Part shown: piece by piece, positions 22,751 through 34,480 of the stretch | How positions within the stretch are numbered: the stretch's first letter is position 1 | Layout: the number at the start of each line of letters is the position of its first letter | Source: Quercus robur | Taxonomy: Eukaryota; Streptophyta; Magnoliopsida; Fagales; Fagaceae | Length of the DNA stretch: 64,000 nucleotides | Direction: 5' to 3' | Assembly (NCBI RefSeq): GCF_932294415.1 | Contig: NC_065535.1 | Span: 95,496,862-95,560,861, forward strand | Position numbers and translations under genes: made by a program | The notes under the pieces: generated by a model | The model's database searches: none | Told to the model about the DNA's origin: nothing | The model's input: only the letters and a program-made list of their open reading frames with translations

Positions 22751-23990
22751 CTACAAACAATCCCAAACAAAATCAAGAGAATAACTATTTAGAGGCTCCA
22801 ATAAGAAAGGAGTAAGTAAATTTAGATCATCCTTAGAAAGCCAAAATGAACTCTCATTGTTATCCTCTGTTGTGGCTTCTTGTGTGCTTGCAAACCTATA
22901 CATGCTTTGAGAATCATCTTTAGTTGCAGTTTTGGCTTCAGTTTCACTATTACAAGGTGGCTCAAAATTAGGTTCTGAGGAAACACCAGTGGGATTGTTT
23001 CCCATTTTTTTAGAAAGTGACTGTAAAGAAGAACCGACTTTGGTTTTCCCTTTCTTGATCCCAAGCTTCTTGCACAAATGAGTGTTCCAATGGTTCTTAA
23101 CTTGATTGTCAGTTCTCCCAGGTACTCGCCCAGCAATCAAAGACCACCTAAAGATAATAAAATTTCTCAGTTTTAATTGGTAAAGGTCAAGACAAACTTC
23201 TGAAATGATTTTAAACCTGAACATAAAATAGTTCCAAATCAAATCTCTCAATTAGTTTAGGTGGTACTAATTGCTATATAGAGCTACAGCCACCAGCAAA
23301 ATCAGGGAGGGAAAAGACAAAATTATATGTAGAAAAGTAAGCATTGAAGGACAAAGTACTTTCATTACGACTAGGATTGTTGATGATAAAGCTCAAGCTA
23401 CCATAAAAAGTACGTCTTGATGACATTTTATATATCATAATCTTGTGGAAAGCATAGGATAAAAACTATAGCAATACCATTCTATTCAATTGAACTTAAT
23501 TTGATTGTTTTATGAAAAATAATGGAGAATATATACAAATAATAGCAAGGAATTTTTTTTTTTTCAAAGATGTTGATAAAACTGATCGACTTGTAAAGAG
23601 AAAAATGCATGTATATACATACCTGTTTCCAAGGAGGTTGTGAAGCCGAATAATGAGGTCTTCTTCTTCCTCAGAGAAATAACCTCGCTTTACACCAGGA
23701 CTTAGATAGTTAATCCATCTTAATCTGCAACTTTTGCCACACCTCTTCAAACCTGCACCAGATTTTTGTTTTTTTAAAAAACAAATGAAGTAACAAATAG
23801 ACCTAGATCTTCAAGTGTTTCCAACACTTTCCTATTATGGAAATAAAACTACAAATATATATATATACATACCTGTCGTTTTGGCTATGCGGTTCCACTT
23901 CCCTTTTCCATGCACCCTTATGTGATCCATTAAGATTCTGTCCTCCTCCACTGTCCAAGGCCCTTTTTTGTGTTCATTCTTAGATTCCAT
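22751..23990 (-). CDS. R2R3-MYB transcription factor, WER/GL1/MYB23-like, 214 aa
   Basis: The three exons on the minus strand are 23873-23990, 23623-23752 and 22751-23147. The phases (1, then 2) are the canonical R2R3-MYB intron positions. R2 has Trp at 12, 32 and 52. R3 has Phe/Tyr in place of the first Trp, then Trp 84 and 103. R3 carries the bHLH-contact motif exactly (D71-L72-x2-R75-x3-L79-x6-L86-x3-R90). [29 protein letters not shown] and [16 protein letters not shown] resemble WEREWOLF/GLABRA1/MYB23 (subgroup 15) most, which with bHLH and WD40 partners set epidermal hair-cell fate. The C-terminal half is Ser/Thr/Asp/Glu-rich and ends with [11 protein letters not shown] and LDFVWDCL, a likely acidic activation domain. 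A related role, such as TT2/MYB5-type proanthocyanidin control, cannot be excluded. The protein acts in the nucleus. Confidence 0.92.
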
Positions 23991-24019
23991 TCTCGTTGCA
24001 AAGTAGAACTTTGAGAGAA

Positions 24020-24090
24020 CTTTGATAGAGAGAGAGAGAGAGAAAGAAACAGAGAGAACTTTAAGAGAGAGAGAGAGAGAGAGAGAGGTG
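24020..24090 (-). repeat. (GA)n tracts in the MYB 5' leader
   Basis: Two GAGA blocks (about 24029-24044 and 24067-24088) are separated by a short near-duplicate, AGAGAACTTTRAKAGAGAG. On the coding strand this is a CT-rich leader just upstream of the ATG at 23990, a common arrangement in plant 5' UTRs. Confidence 0.8.
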
Positions 24091-24150
24091 GCTTTTAAAG
24101 TTCTATAGTTGGACTTGGGTGTTTTGGAGTTGCATTCACCTGTGGAGGTG

Positions 24151-24158
24151 TATATATA
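24151..24158 (-). promoter_or_regulatory. Candidate TATA box of the MYB gene
   Basis: TATATATA on the minus strand is about 160 bp upstream of the start codon, beyond the CT-rich leader. No experimental start site is known here. Confidence 0.45.
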
Positions 24159-24925
24159 GCTACATACTTACATTATGTTTTGAAAATTATCATTTCCTTT
24201 ATTTGAATATTTAAGGCTTGTTTGGGAGTAGGGAATGGGGTCAACTTATTAATTTGAGGCCTACAGTGATAATTTTAAACAAAAACTTACATGTATCAAT
24301 TGACTAGTTTTTTTTTTTTTTTTGGTTGATAAATTGACTATTTAATTGTACATAAATTTGACAATTCTCATCTTGAATTCCGACTTAACACACTAGGAAA
24401 TATTAAGGTTTTGAAATTTTCAAATCTTGAGAGTTTAAATTAATTTGAATTCATGAGAATTGACATGTTGTTTGGACTTTGGATATACTTTGAATTTGAG
24501 TGTATATTTTTAGACAAATACACTATAGTCTATATATAAAAAGTAAAAATTTTGATGTTTAAGTTAATCTAATGTGTTATTTTTGAGAGAGTTTCAACCT
24601 ATGGCGTCCGCTCTTGATGATAGCTCTTTTATCATCAGACCAAGACACCAATCAGTTTTTTATGTAGGCGGGGATTGAACCTCAGATCTCTTATACAACC
24701 ATCAGAGACTTTAGTAATTAAATAATTCATAATTTAACCACTATGTAAATTTTTTAAATTGAAAAAAAAATACATTTGAACATTATTAAATATCTTATTT
24801 GGATAAAAAATACGTCCTATATTTTTTTAATTGACAAAAATACATTTGAACATTAATAATAAAAGTGAACGATTGAATTTGAGTATCACATCAAGAGAAT
24901 CTTCATTGTAGAGAGATAGAAATTA
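24159..24925. other. Upstream region of MYB gene and old repeat
   Basis: A poly-T run is at 24308-24323. The segment around 24598-24720 (GGCGTCCGCTCTTGATGATA, then GGCGGGGATTGAACC) resembles a repeat common in dicot genomes, though I cannot name the family. The rest is AT-rich. Confidence 0.4.
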
Positions 24926-25065
24926 GGGGGCCGTTTAGTAATGTTGTTCTAATAACGTTGTTTGTATTTTTTGAAAATACGTGTGGGTAAAAAGTGTGTA
25001 GAAATATGTGTAATGTTGTTTAAAAACTGAAAATATAGGTTTAAACACATATACCAAATAGACCC
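24926..25065. mobile_element. Short MITE, Tourist-like
   Basis: The ends GGGGGCCGTTTAGTAATG and ACCAAATAGACCC are imperfect inverted repeats. A TTA trinucleotide flanks both sides (24923-24925 and 25066-25068), as expected for PIF/Harbinger MITEs. Its length is 140 bp. Confidence 0.5.
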
Positions 25066-25733
25066 TTAATTCTTATAATTCATGAGACTTGCGATGTTTG
25101 AGGGATTCTATGACATTTTGTCCTATAAACAACAAAACTTTTAAGAATTCTTAGGAATAATCAATTTCCATCGCAAATCCTACATATATATCAAGGACTT
25201 GTTAGATTCCTAGAGATTACGTAATTTATAAATTGGCATGGCCCAATTTCTGTTGTTCATATTATATACTTATAAATGATCTGAATAAGATTGGGGGACA
25301 ATTTAATATGTTGTCATAGTAATGGAGGAAGCCAGATAGTATTTGTAAGACATAGAAGATCATATATATATATGTATGTATGTATTGAAGAATTTAGGGG
25401 ACCATGTATATGGACGGATCTATTCATTAGCATTGGGGTCAATGCCTCCTCCCTTTAATAATATTATTAATCCTTTTAAAGGCCATAAAAAAATTTATAG
25501 ATCTAAAATTTGAAAAAAAAAAAAAAAACAACAAAAATTATCAATTGTAAAGCTAAAAAAAATTAAGTCTAATTAATCAATTTTATCCAAAATAAACAAC
25601 CTGTCAACCCTATAAAAAATTGCACACAAAATAATTTTGCCCTTACCCATTAGTAGACATTCACATCAAAGGCACACAAAATATCCTAAGTGGCTAAGCA
25701 ACCTAACCAAGACAAAAGAGAGAGAAACTATGT

Positions 25734-25919
25734 ATGGAGCAAGCATTGTCAACTATAAATATTATTAAAACTAACCTTTGCAACAAAATGGTATATGAGA
25801 TTTTTATGGATGCTATGATATTATTCGTTGAAAGGGACATTGTTATGACAATTAATACAGATTTGATCATATATGATTTCGGAGATTTAAAAAATGCCGA
25901 GTTCTCTTTTTATAAATGA
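25734..25919 (+). pseudogene. Remnant of a hAT-type transposase C-terminus (ZMYM1-like)
   Basis: A 61-codon frame reads ALSTINIIKTNLCNKM, then a segment ending FVERDIVMTINTDLIIYDF. It resembles the end of the hAT dimerisation domain in plant 'zinc finger MYM-type protein 1-like' transposases, where the usual form is FSAMxIVKTRLRNRMGDxW...YIEKDxF.. The normal upstream transposase is missing and the conserved aromatic before SAM is lost. The flanks (about 25420-26090) are AT-rich with no clear ends. It is inactive. Confidence 0.55.
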
Positions 25920-26087
25920 TTACATTATAATATTTAAAAAAACAATGATTTTGTGTCTTTTATCTTTGTTAAAGGGATTTATTAATACTAAATGAATGTT
26001 TATTTTGAGTTTTTTATTGATTTTTTTTTTTGTTTATACTTTCGCTCCTAATTCCAAGTTATGGCTCCATTCAAGAATGGTGCCAAA

Positions 26088-26640
26088 CAAACATGATATT
26101 CCGTCATGAATTATGAATAGTAAGCCTGACACAAATCAAATGCACGGTTTTGTTTGTTACCCTGATCGATGCTTACATAACATAGAAGATCGGCCCCTAC
26201 AATCGTCATACAAACGTACACGTTAGGATGATGTGTAAAAGCTTTAGGAGCCTAGAAGTTAAAGAATACGACTAAAATTTGCCGTAAGAAAGTAAAATAT
26301 ATCACTTCCATGCAAGCTTAAAAACTTGACATCCCCAGAATACACACGAAATTATGGCTGGAGCTAGCCTATTTTATCACAAGCTAAATTTCTAGCGATT
26401 TACACGAGTTTGCCGTAAGAAAGATAACATATTTAGTTTTTTTTTTTTTTTTTTCCTCAAAATTTTCATTTAAATCCGTAGCATATACCTGCATGTATGT
26501 CTATTTATATTTTGCTGAATTTTTAAAGCATCATTTTAAATCTTGAACTGAACAAAATATGTATACTTTAGCTATGACCATTAGAATTAGCTGAGAAAAT
26601 CAATAATAATGAAGCTTCGTGAGGCTTGATTCTCCTGTAA
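26088..26640. other. Intergenic, no gene recognised
   Basis: AT-rich DNA. TTTGCCGTAAGAAAG occurs twice (near 26278 and 26410), a small direct repeat. A poly-T run lies near 26438-26454. Confidence 0.4.
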
Positions 26641-26649
26641 ATTAGGATC

Positions 26650-28150
26650 TTCCTTTTTGTTGTGAAATTTTAAAGTACTCGCAAGTGTACGAATCGTACC
26701 GAAGTATAATTTGACAAAAACGAGGTTGAACCCACAGGGATTTGTATGAACGTAGGAAAATTAATTAAATTTTAACCAAATTAATCCTAATCTAGTTTAA
26801 TAAAAATTGATTGTTTTGAAATTAAAATAAACTAAGTAAATAATTAAACTAAGCAAAGATATAATATAAAGCAGTAAAAGGATGTAAACAACCTAGAGAA
26901 AGGAATTAAAGTTTAAGAATTCGCCTTGTAGTAAAAGGATGTAAACAATCTAGAGAAAGGAATTAAAGTTTTAGAATTCGCCTTGTAAGTCATATCAGCA
27001 TATATTTATGATCATTAATTTTTTCCAACTACTGCATGATAATCTAGAAATCAATCTTGCTATCATGGAAAGTATTCTCATTAAAATCCTTGTTTTAAAA
27101 ATCAAAAGCATGTTCTTCTTCACTTCTTAAGTATAAAATCAAATTATTAACTGTATTCATTGACAAACAAATCACAAGAGATATTCAATATTATAATCAA
27201 GAAATAATAAACTAAGCATTCAATTAATTAAGATAAATCCTAAATCTTGAGAAAAACATGATTGAACTCATATCTAGAATCTCATCTTAGTAAATTGATA
27301 TGAAGTAAGAACAATTTAAATCATTAAAGAACAACTATTGTGGGAAAAATCAAATCACATAAACAATACTGATAATCCTTAACAAGATTTCATCATCAAC
27401 TTTAATTATAAATTTAGCTACTCATAGTAATGGAAAGAAAACACAAAAATAAAATACTAAGCATTAAACCAGACAAATTATTAAAACCAACTGTCATGGA
27501 AGAAAACCAAAGCGGTAGCTGCGACCTATATGTTCAGCCCCTGGTCGTCCTCTGAATTTTGCCCTAAAGAGCCTTTAAATAGGTCAAATAATCTTATTAT
27601 AAGTTGAATTCTTGTTTAGAGAAAATCTTAGATTTTTAAACTTCACTTAACTGACGATTTTGGTCCATTTAACGTCAGAATTCAGACTTTTGGTAAACTA
27701 CAAAGTTGTAGCCCTTTAAGTTAAATTTCTAGCTCAACTTGAATCATCACGATTGGACATCTGAGCCTAAAGTTATGTTAAAAATACTAACTGATGCACA
27801 AACTGGAATCCTAATATGAATTGGACTTGAATTCGGTGCAAATTTCCTTTGATCTCTTACTCTAATTGGATTTAAATTTAATTGGGTTGACCTTCTTCAA
27901 CTTCATCATGACCATTGGAAAAGTAAAGTCTACTAGCTTTTTTTTTTACACAAATCAACTTATTTAATTCTATTTTCCTACAAAATATAAATTCACGCAA
28001 TAAAATTCAATTAAATACAAAATTGATTATTCTGCATTATTCTAAAACTAAATATAAAATGTATAAATTAACACAAAATAAATATAATAATACTTTCTAA
28101 TAATAATAATAATATAAATATTTAAAATTGAGTTATTATCGGTGCATGGC
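26650..28150. repeat. Unclassified interspersed repeat, about 1.5 kb
   Basis: The sequence TACTCGCAAGTGTACGAATC followed by TTGAACCCACAGGGATT is one I recall as a widespread plant interspersed repeat, but I cannot name the family. The body is very AT-rich and has no long open frame. The right limit near 28150 is placed only by a change in composition. It contains a 57-bp tandem duplication. Confidence 0.4.
26873..26986. repeat. 57-bp tandem duplication
   Basis: Copies starting AGTAAAAGGATGTAAACAA at 26873 and 26930 are nearly identical. Confidence 0.9.
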
Positions 28151-29420
28151 CACATTTCTTTTCATTGGTAAAATAACATTCCCCGTAAACATTGGGGAAT
28201 GTTATAGCAAGAGCCAATGTGTCTGTCAACGCATGTTTTTGCCCACCTTGATAAATTGTTTATTTCCCTGAAAACAATGCAGGAGCCTTTATGATTTGGG
28301 ATATTATCTCATGACTCTCTATTATTGAGAACACGAATCCCGTCATTTTATTTTCTATGATGTACGGTCCATTTGCATGGGAGATTTTCCTTTAGGTTTT
28401 TGGGATTTGGGTTTCTATCTTATCTATGGATGATTTTTATGCACAAATCTCAAAACAAGGCTGTGACTGGCATGGGTTGATGTTAGATTCTTGAGCAATG
28501 CTGGTGTCACAATTTCTTAATTCTAGATTCTTTGCAAAAGCTGTTGATGGAAAAGAAACTTAGGAGATGTTGGAAGTTTATGAGTACACGTTTGAAACAG
28601 CGTGTTTTATTGGTGTTATTTTAGAAAACAACAATATAACACGTTTGAAACAGCGTGTTATATTGAGATTTGGGTTTCTACCTTTTTCAATTTCTCAATT
28701 TTTTTTAAATGGATAATTAATGTATGTTTTAAGGACACATATTAATTGGATCATTTTATTACATGTTAAGATAATTCAACTGTTAGTAATAGATAAAAGT
28801 GATATTTAGGTATGTAGTTGGTAAATTGTGTTGATTGTTTAAGATCAATCACTTTAGTATGTTGTGAAATTAGGTATCCTAGATATATTATTCTAGTGGG
28901 GATTAATTCAGCCGATTATATCGATTATCCACAACATCAAAAATTTCAATTACCCACACAATATAACCTATAAAAAAACCAAGAATTAAATATCAAAAGC
29001 CAAAAAGGAAGAGAGTAAGAGAGACTAGAACCTTGACGATTTGATCAATACCCAAAAGGATAAGAGATCCTATATCTAGAGCATATACATGGAGGGTTGG
29101 GATGGCATGCATTCTCGTCAATACTACTGCTAGAGCTTAGAGGCTAGGTTGAGTGCATCCAAAATCTGAGTGGTGACCTAGATTCAAGGAAATTGGAGGT
29201 GGCAATCATGGGGGGATTTATTTCACTGAGAATGGGTGTGAAACAGAGGGGAGGAAATTCAAGAGAGGGGGAGAGAAAGAAATTAGAGCAAAATGAGAGG
29301 GGGAGAGAATCTTTATTAGGGTTGGGGACAAAACAACGTTATTTGATTTAAAACTAAAAAACATCATTTTACTATATAAATTTTCTTTTAATTAAGAAAA
29401 TGATTACACACACACACATA

Positions 29421-29453
<33 letters not shown>
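28150..29453. other. Intergenic, no gene recognised
   Basis: No exon was found. A 21-bp sequence containing CGTTTGAAACAGCGTGTT occurs twice (about 28586 and 28639). The second copy lies in a perfect hairpin at 28632-28665. A (CA)n/(TA)n tract precedes the solo LTR at 29454. Confidence 0.45.
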
Positions 29454-29456
<3 letters not shown>

Positions 29457-30268
29457 AAGGACCGGATTTGAGTCCGTAGCCCAAAAAATGGATGGACTTA
29501 GGACCAAAAAGTCCAAAACAATGAATTTATAGAGAGTGAGCTGGAAAACTAAGCTAAAATGAGTTGGACAACAAATAAAGTGGGTTCAAATGACAAGAAT
29601 AGAAAGATAGATTGATTTAAACTAAAGAAAATCATCCTCGGCACAGTCCAAAGAGATCAATTCTTATATATTTCTCACAAGTTTGATTACAAATTTCGTT
29701 TCTGATTGTTACTGTGTTTCTCTCTTGATTTCTCGATCCCCTTTTCTTAGAGTCCTTTTTCCATTTTATATTACCTTCCCATTTCATCTCCACCTTTCAC
29801 GTGTAGATTAGATTGTAGGTGTTGATCCTTGTCTCATCAGCACATTCTTAAAATCTTTAGGTAGTAGCTGTAAGACTGAAAGTTGCTGTTCAGGTATCAC
29901 TTCCTCATCAATGCGGCTAGAGAGTTAGCTGCAGAGTATTTAATGTGGTGGTAATAGCTTTCCCTTGAGATATTTCATGACCATTCTCTGTCCTGTTCCT
30001 TCCTGATGCTTATCCTCACTCATGGAATGATTCAGAATGTTACTCTTGATGGCAAACCACATTCTCTAACCTTGGCTCTGCTTAGTTGAGGACGGATTCT
30101 CCCTCGGACCAACCTTTTGGATGACCCTAACCGGATTTCACCTCTTCACTTACTAACACGGTTCCTCATAAAAGTTTTTACCCCTCCTCGAATCATTTAA
30201 CGTCCTCGGATTGGGCCTCTGGCCCAATATATCCATAAATATGGGCTTCGGGGCCTAACACCCCTACA
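29454..30268 (-). mobile_element. Solo LTR, family A, 815 bp
   Basis: The ends are TGTAAGGACCGG...CACCCCTACA. The 5-bp flank TATAT is present on both sides (29449-29453, 30269-30273), in a TA-rich target where this is weaker proof. The internal segments GTAAGACTGAAAGTTGCTG and AATGCGGCTAGAGAGTTAGC align with the 16146 copy. A TATAAAATGG on the minus strand is a plausible LTR promoter. Confidence 0.8.
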
Positions 30269-30370
30269 TATATATATCGACACACATGTCGGCCAATTTG
30301 GTATTTGTTGGAATCCAAGATCTTGTTAAATTACCAATTTTTTTCTAATAACTTAAATGTGATATAGAGT

Positions 30371-30664
30371 GAGCGTTTGGGAACTGAGTCTGCGTCCAAC
30401 ATTTCTGCGTTTCACGTTTTCCACTTTTTTTTTTTTTTTTTTTTCCTGCACGTGAACAGTAACCTCACATGGGTTCACTGTGCAGGGGACAAAAATCATT
30501 GTTCACGTACTGTTTATTACTGTTTACAGCACTGTTCACGTACTAAAAATATTAAAAATGGGTCCCACGGTACTATTCACACATTTAAAAATTATTTTGT
30601 TACAATGTTTTCAGTTTTCAGTTTTTAGTTTCAGCAACAATAAGTTCAATCCAAATGGACCCAG
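30371..30664. mobile_element. MITE, GCGTTTGG family copy 2
   Basis: It is homologous over its whole length to 12664-12944, with a poly-T tract after the left end and GCAACAATAAGTTCAATCC near the right end. A possible short duplication AGAGTG flanks it. The overlapping open frames are shadows. Confidence 0.7.
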
Positions 30665-30977
30665 AGTGGATGAGACATGAATCGAACCTCCTGCTTTAAT
30701 ACCTTGTTAAATTGTTGATTCTCTCAAAAGTTTAAACTATTGAAAAATGGTAAATTTAATCATTTAATCACTTAATTCTAACATATCTATCATCAATAAC
30801 CATACCTCTCGACATCAAAAAGACATCTATGCCTTAGACTGTTGCCCTATAAACGGTACGCAGCTCTTTAACTCAATATGATCGGTGTGGCAATGGCTTA
30901 GTTTGTTGAGCTAGATCGGGGCTTGAAGATCTCTAAGCCTCAAGAGTTGGATTGAAAATAGTGATATAAAAAGCTTA

Positions 30978-31727
30978 GGCCATGTTTGGTGACTATTTTT
31001 GTTTTTTGTTTTCAAAATTTTGTTTTAAAAAATTATTTTTATTTTATTAAAAAAAAAAAAACAAATACATGTGTGTATACAATCTCATGCTAGCACAACA
31101 GGTACATGCACATGCTGCCAAAGTAAAATAAGTCTAGTACTAACTAAACACATAGATATTGTATCATTCAAACACAACTAAAAGCCAAAAATGAGATATA
31201 TCTTTTAAACACATAGATATTAAATATCATGAATTCCCTACAAACTCATATTCCATTCCCATTGTGACCTCCTTTGGCTTTTGCTTCGGATGAGAATGTT
31301 GGTCTTATGATTTGGAGGCTTTTTGAAGGTGGGTTTTTGATGGTGCACATAAAGGTTGATGCTTGGTTCAACAATGGTGGTGCGACATGGAGGATTTGTG
31401 GATGACGATAGGGAGTAAAGGAGGGAGAGACTGGTGGGTTGGCTGCACGTTTCAAAATTTGTCCGTGTGCTTTTGGTTTTATTTGGTTTTATTTTTGTTT
31501 TAGCCAAGATTCGAAGCTTGGACCTCATTTACGTGGACTTGCTTTCTCTGCGTTTTCAAAATTGAAAACACCTCGTTAGCAGTTTTCAATTTCTTATGAA
31601 AATTGAGATTTGGAAATAGTTTTTGGTTTTAGTATATTTTAAGTTACTAAACATGTTTTTTGCTTTAGAAAATAGAAATAGTTTTTGAAAACAGAAAATT
31701 GAGGAAAAAAAATTACCAAACATACCA
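30978..31727. mobile_element. TIR element, Harbinger-like, 750 bp
   Basis: The left end GGCCATGTTTGGT and the reverse complement of the right end TGGTATGTTTGGT are imperfect TIRs, flanked by TTA on both sides (30975-30977 and 31728-31730). Sub-terminal GTTTTCAAAATTTTG-like inverted sequences support it. The open frames at 31238-31528 show no transposase motif. Confidence 0.5.
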
Positions 31728-31729
31728 TT

Positions 31730-32407
31730 AGATTTTTGTAAATTTTAAGAGAGAGAGAGAGAGAGATGTGCGCTTGCTTTTGTTACCAAAACCCTAGTTT
31801 TGTCTTAATAAAACTAATAATAAAAACCTATGCTATTGTACATTTCTATTTCTATCTTCTTTCACTCCTAGTTGAATTAAAAACCAACTCAAAAAAAAAA
31901 AAAACAAACAAACAAAACAAAAGGGTGTTTCTACAATTATAAAACCGTTGATATGTAAATTAGAAAGGGGAAATCCTTCGGTTTAATTTTAAGAAGTGAT
32001 AGTGAAGTTGGGGATTACCATCGATTGGGTCTAATGAGTAATTAGGTAATCTACCCTAATCAGTCCCCAAAAAAGACAAAATTTTCTATCAGAAATTTGA
32101 ACCCCAACGTGGAATAGGTTGGGTTGTGGAAATGATTGTTAGTTTTTGCATTTATACTCGAATGGTACTACTCATCAGAGTCTGGACTGTGGAGTCAAGG
32201 ACTGAGCGACAGCTTGCTGCCACAGACATCATTATTAAGCTGCCATGCCCATTAATTAGACGGTCAGGCCAATCAAGTCTGCCTTTGGTAACTCCACAAA
32301 TAGCCACATTTTTTTGCTTATTTTGGGAGTCCCACACCAAAATAAAATTAAAAAAAAATTCCCCTCCTTTTTACTTTTTACCGTATATATATATATATTC
32401 AACAAAT
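31730..32407. other. Intergenic, no gene recognised
   Basis: A (GA)n run lies near 31749-31768 and an A-rich tract near 31890-31920. The frame at 32126-32425 has no domain I recognise, and its composition is similar to its surroundings. Confidence 0.4.
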
Positions 32408-32755
32408 ACACAATCAATAAAATGATCCAAAAGATTCCAAACTTACTCCCAAGTATTTTGACATAGTTGGGGGGCCAAATATTTGTTTGAGAAAGGCACA
32501 AGACAAAAAGTGTACTCATGAATTTAATTACATACACACAATCAATAAAATGGTCCAAAAGACTCCAAACTTACTCCCAAGTATTTTGACATAGTGGGGG
32601 GGGGGGGGGGGGGGGAGGGAATATTTGTTTGAGAAAGGCACAAGACAAAAAGTGTACTCATGAATTTAATCACATAGGCACAAGACAAAAAGTGTACTCA
32701 TGAATTTAATCACATAGGCACAAGACAAAAAGTGTACTCATGAATTTAATCACAT
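32408..32755. repeat. Nested tandem repeats: 128-bp pair and 40-bp triplet
   Basis: A unit beginning ACACAATCAATAAAATG is present at 32408 and 32536 (period 128). The second copy has an expanded poly-G tract at 32595-32615. The tail of the second copy, starting AGGCACAAGACAAAAAGTG, is repeated three times at 32636, 32676 and 32716 with an exact 40-bp period. Confidence 0.92.
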
Positions 32756-32811
32756 ACATATAATCCCAAGGGCAAAGTAGTTTAACCAAAAAAATAGAGA
32801 AAAAAAAAAAA

Positions 32812-33150
32812 GGCAAAAATGAAAAATTCACCCTCTAATTTTTCAAAATTCATTTCAGTCCTCTAAATTTCAGATTTATTCAATTAACACATTTCTGTCA
32901 ACTTTTGTTAAATTTTTTTTAAAAAAAATCTAGAAATTTTTTTTCAATCATGAATTGAATTTTTTAAATTAAAGAAAATTTGAAGAAAAATTTAAAAAAT
33001 TGAAAAATTAATCACAACATATAACAAAAGTCGATGAAAAAACTTTAATTAAATAAACTTGAAAGTTAGAGGACTATAATAAACGAAAATGCAGTTAGAG
33101 GACTGAAATGAATTTCGGTAAAACATAAAGTGTAGGTTTTGCATTTTAAC
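32812..33150. mobile_element. Palindromic MITE of the 5066 family
   Basis: It begins GGCAAAAATG and has AATTCATTTCAGTCCTCTAA in the left arm, with the inverted partner AGAGGACTGAAATGAATTTC in the right arm. The outer ends are eroded, so no duplication can be given. Confidence 0.7.
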
Positions 33151-33166
33151 AAATATATATACATAT

Positions 33167-33842
33167 TGTGGGGCCCAACAATATTTTGGGCCAGCTCCAT
33201 TTATTCGTTGGGGCCCAAAGGCCCAAGCCGAGGAAGGTTATGGCCCAGACACTGTAATGCAAGTACAACATAGCATTGGGATACAGCCGAGGACGATTCA
33301 ATCCTCGGCCAGTCCAAAGTCTCCTCGGAAGAAAGGGTAAAAGTGGTATAGAAACAACTTGGGAAAAAATCTAAAATATTTGTGCCAATAGAAAAGGGGA
33401 TGCTGGAAAGTGTAAATGATCGGAGAAAGCTGCCCTTACTGCCATTCAATACTCTGTACCTGACAGAGCCATACTCTCCAGCTTTTTCAACCACCCCCAA
33501 CCACTCCGGGTATGGGCTGATGGGATAAGTATCAGTCTTGGAATGTCGATCCTACACGTGGACGAAAGATAAAAAAACACCAGCTAGTATAAAAGGAAAC
33601 GAAAGTAATTCCTAAAGGCTAGCGGGGAAAAATGGCCAAAAACCAGAGCCTTCCAGCCCGCCTCCTGGAGAAAGACTCCTAGGGCGAAAATAACTTAGCC
33701 ATGTATGAACGTCACGAAAAGACTCACCGCCTGGTGACTAAGGCCTAGCCTTTCAAACCCACGCTCTACAAATGATATTGTTTGGGTCTATTTACGTGCG
33801 AACCCAACACTGTTGTGGTTCGATACGAATCGTATCCTTACA
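33167..33842 (+). mobile_element. Solo LTR, family A, 676 bp
   Basis: It begins TGTGGGGCCC and ends TATCCTTACA. The flanks CATAT and TATAT match at 4 of 5 positions. GCCCAAGCCGAGGA and TGATGGGATAAGTATCAGT are shared with the 48311 copy. TATAAAAGG near 33580 is the likely LTR promoter. No internal region is present. Confidence 0.75.
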
Positions 33843-34435
33843 TATATATATATATATATATATCTATGTGTGTGTGTTTTTTTTTCTTTCTTTAATTATA
33901 AATCATACCAATATTATTAGGAATAGAATATCCATCTCCAATTAGATAATTAGAGAGAAGCTTTGTTTGTTCTTAGCTAATTGATGTTTAGGGTTTTTGT
34001 TGCAGCCTTAACTTAAGTAATGCTGTTTCTATTTTCTGAGACTTCGCAGTTCGCACCGAATGTTGATATGAAACTTTTGCAAAGAAAAAGGTACCAATAG
34101 TTGGGAGATGAATTATATTTATATACATCTTGAAAATTTGTGGTTTGACACTTTGGCTAGCCTTGCATCCTATGCAGTGGACATATATAGCACGTGTTCA
34201 AAAATAAGACAATAGAACAAATGAACAATAATTAGTGTATATCTTGCACATGCACAACTTAAAAGTTAAAACCCTTAAATTTATATAACGTGATTGTATT
34301 TCACTGCTACTTGAAAAGGACTAGTCTTAGGGTTCTCTATTTCGACAATTCACATGCAATATAGTCTTATAATAATCAATAACCCCCGTGAGTTCGTACT
34401 TTATCATAGCTCAGAGGCCCGGTCATGAAAACCAA

Positions 34436-34480
<45 letters not shown>

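Noticed and set aside
32636..32755. Three regularly spaced repeats considered as a CRISPR array
   Set aside because: The 40-bp units abut with no spacers and the DNA is plant nuclear.
33201..33500. 99-codon minus-strand frame
   Set aside because: Inside the solo LTR at 33167-33842 and not shared as protein with other family members.
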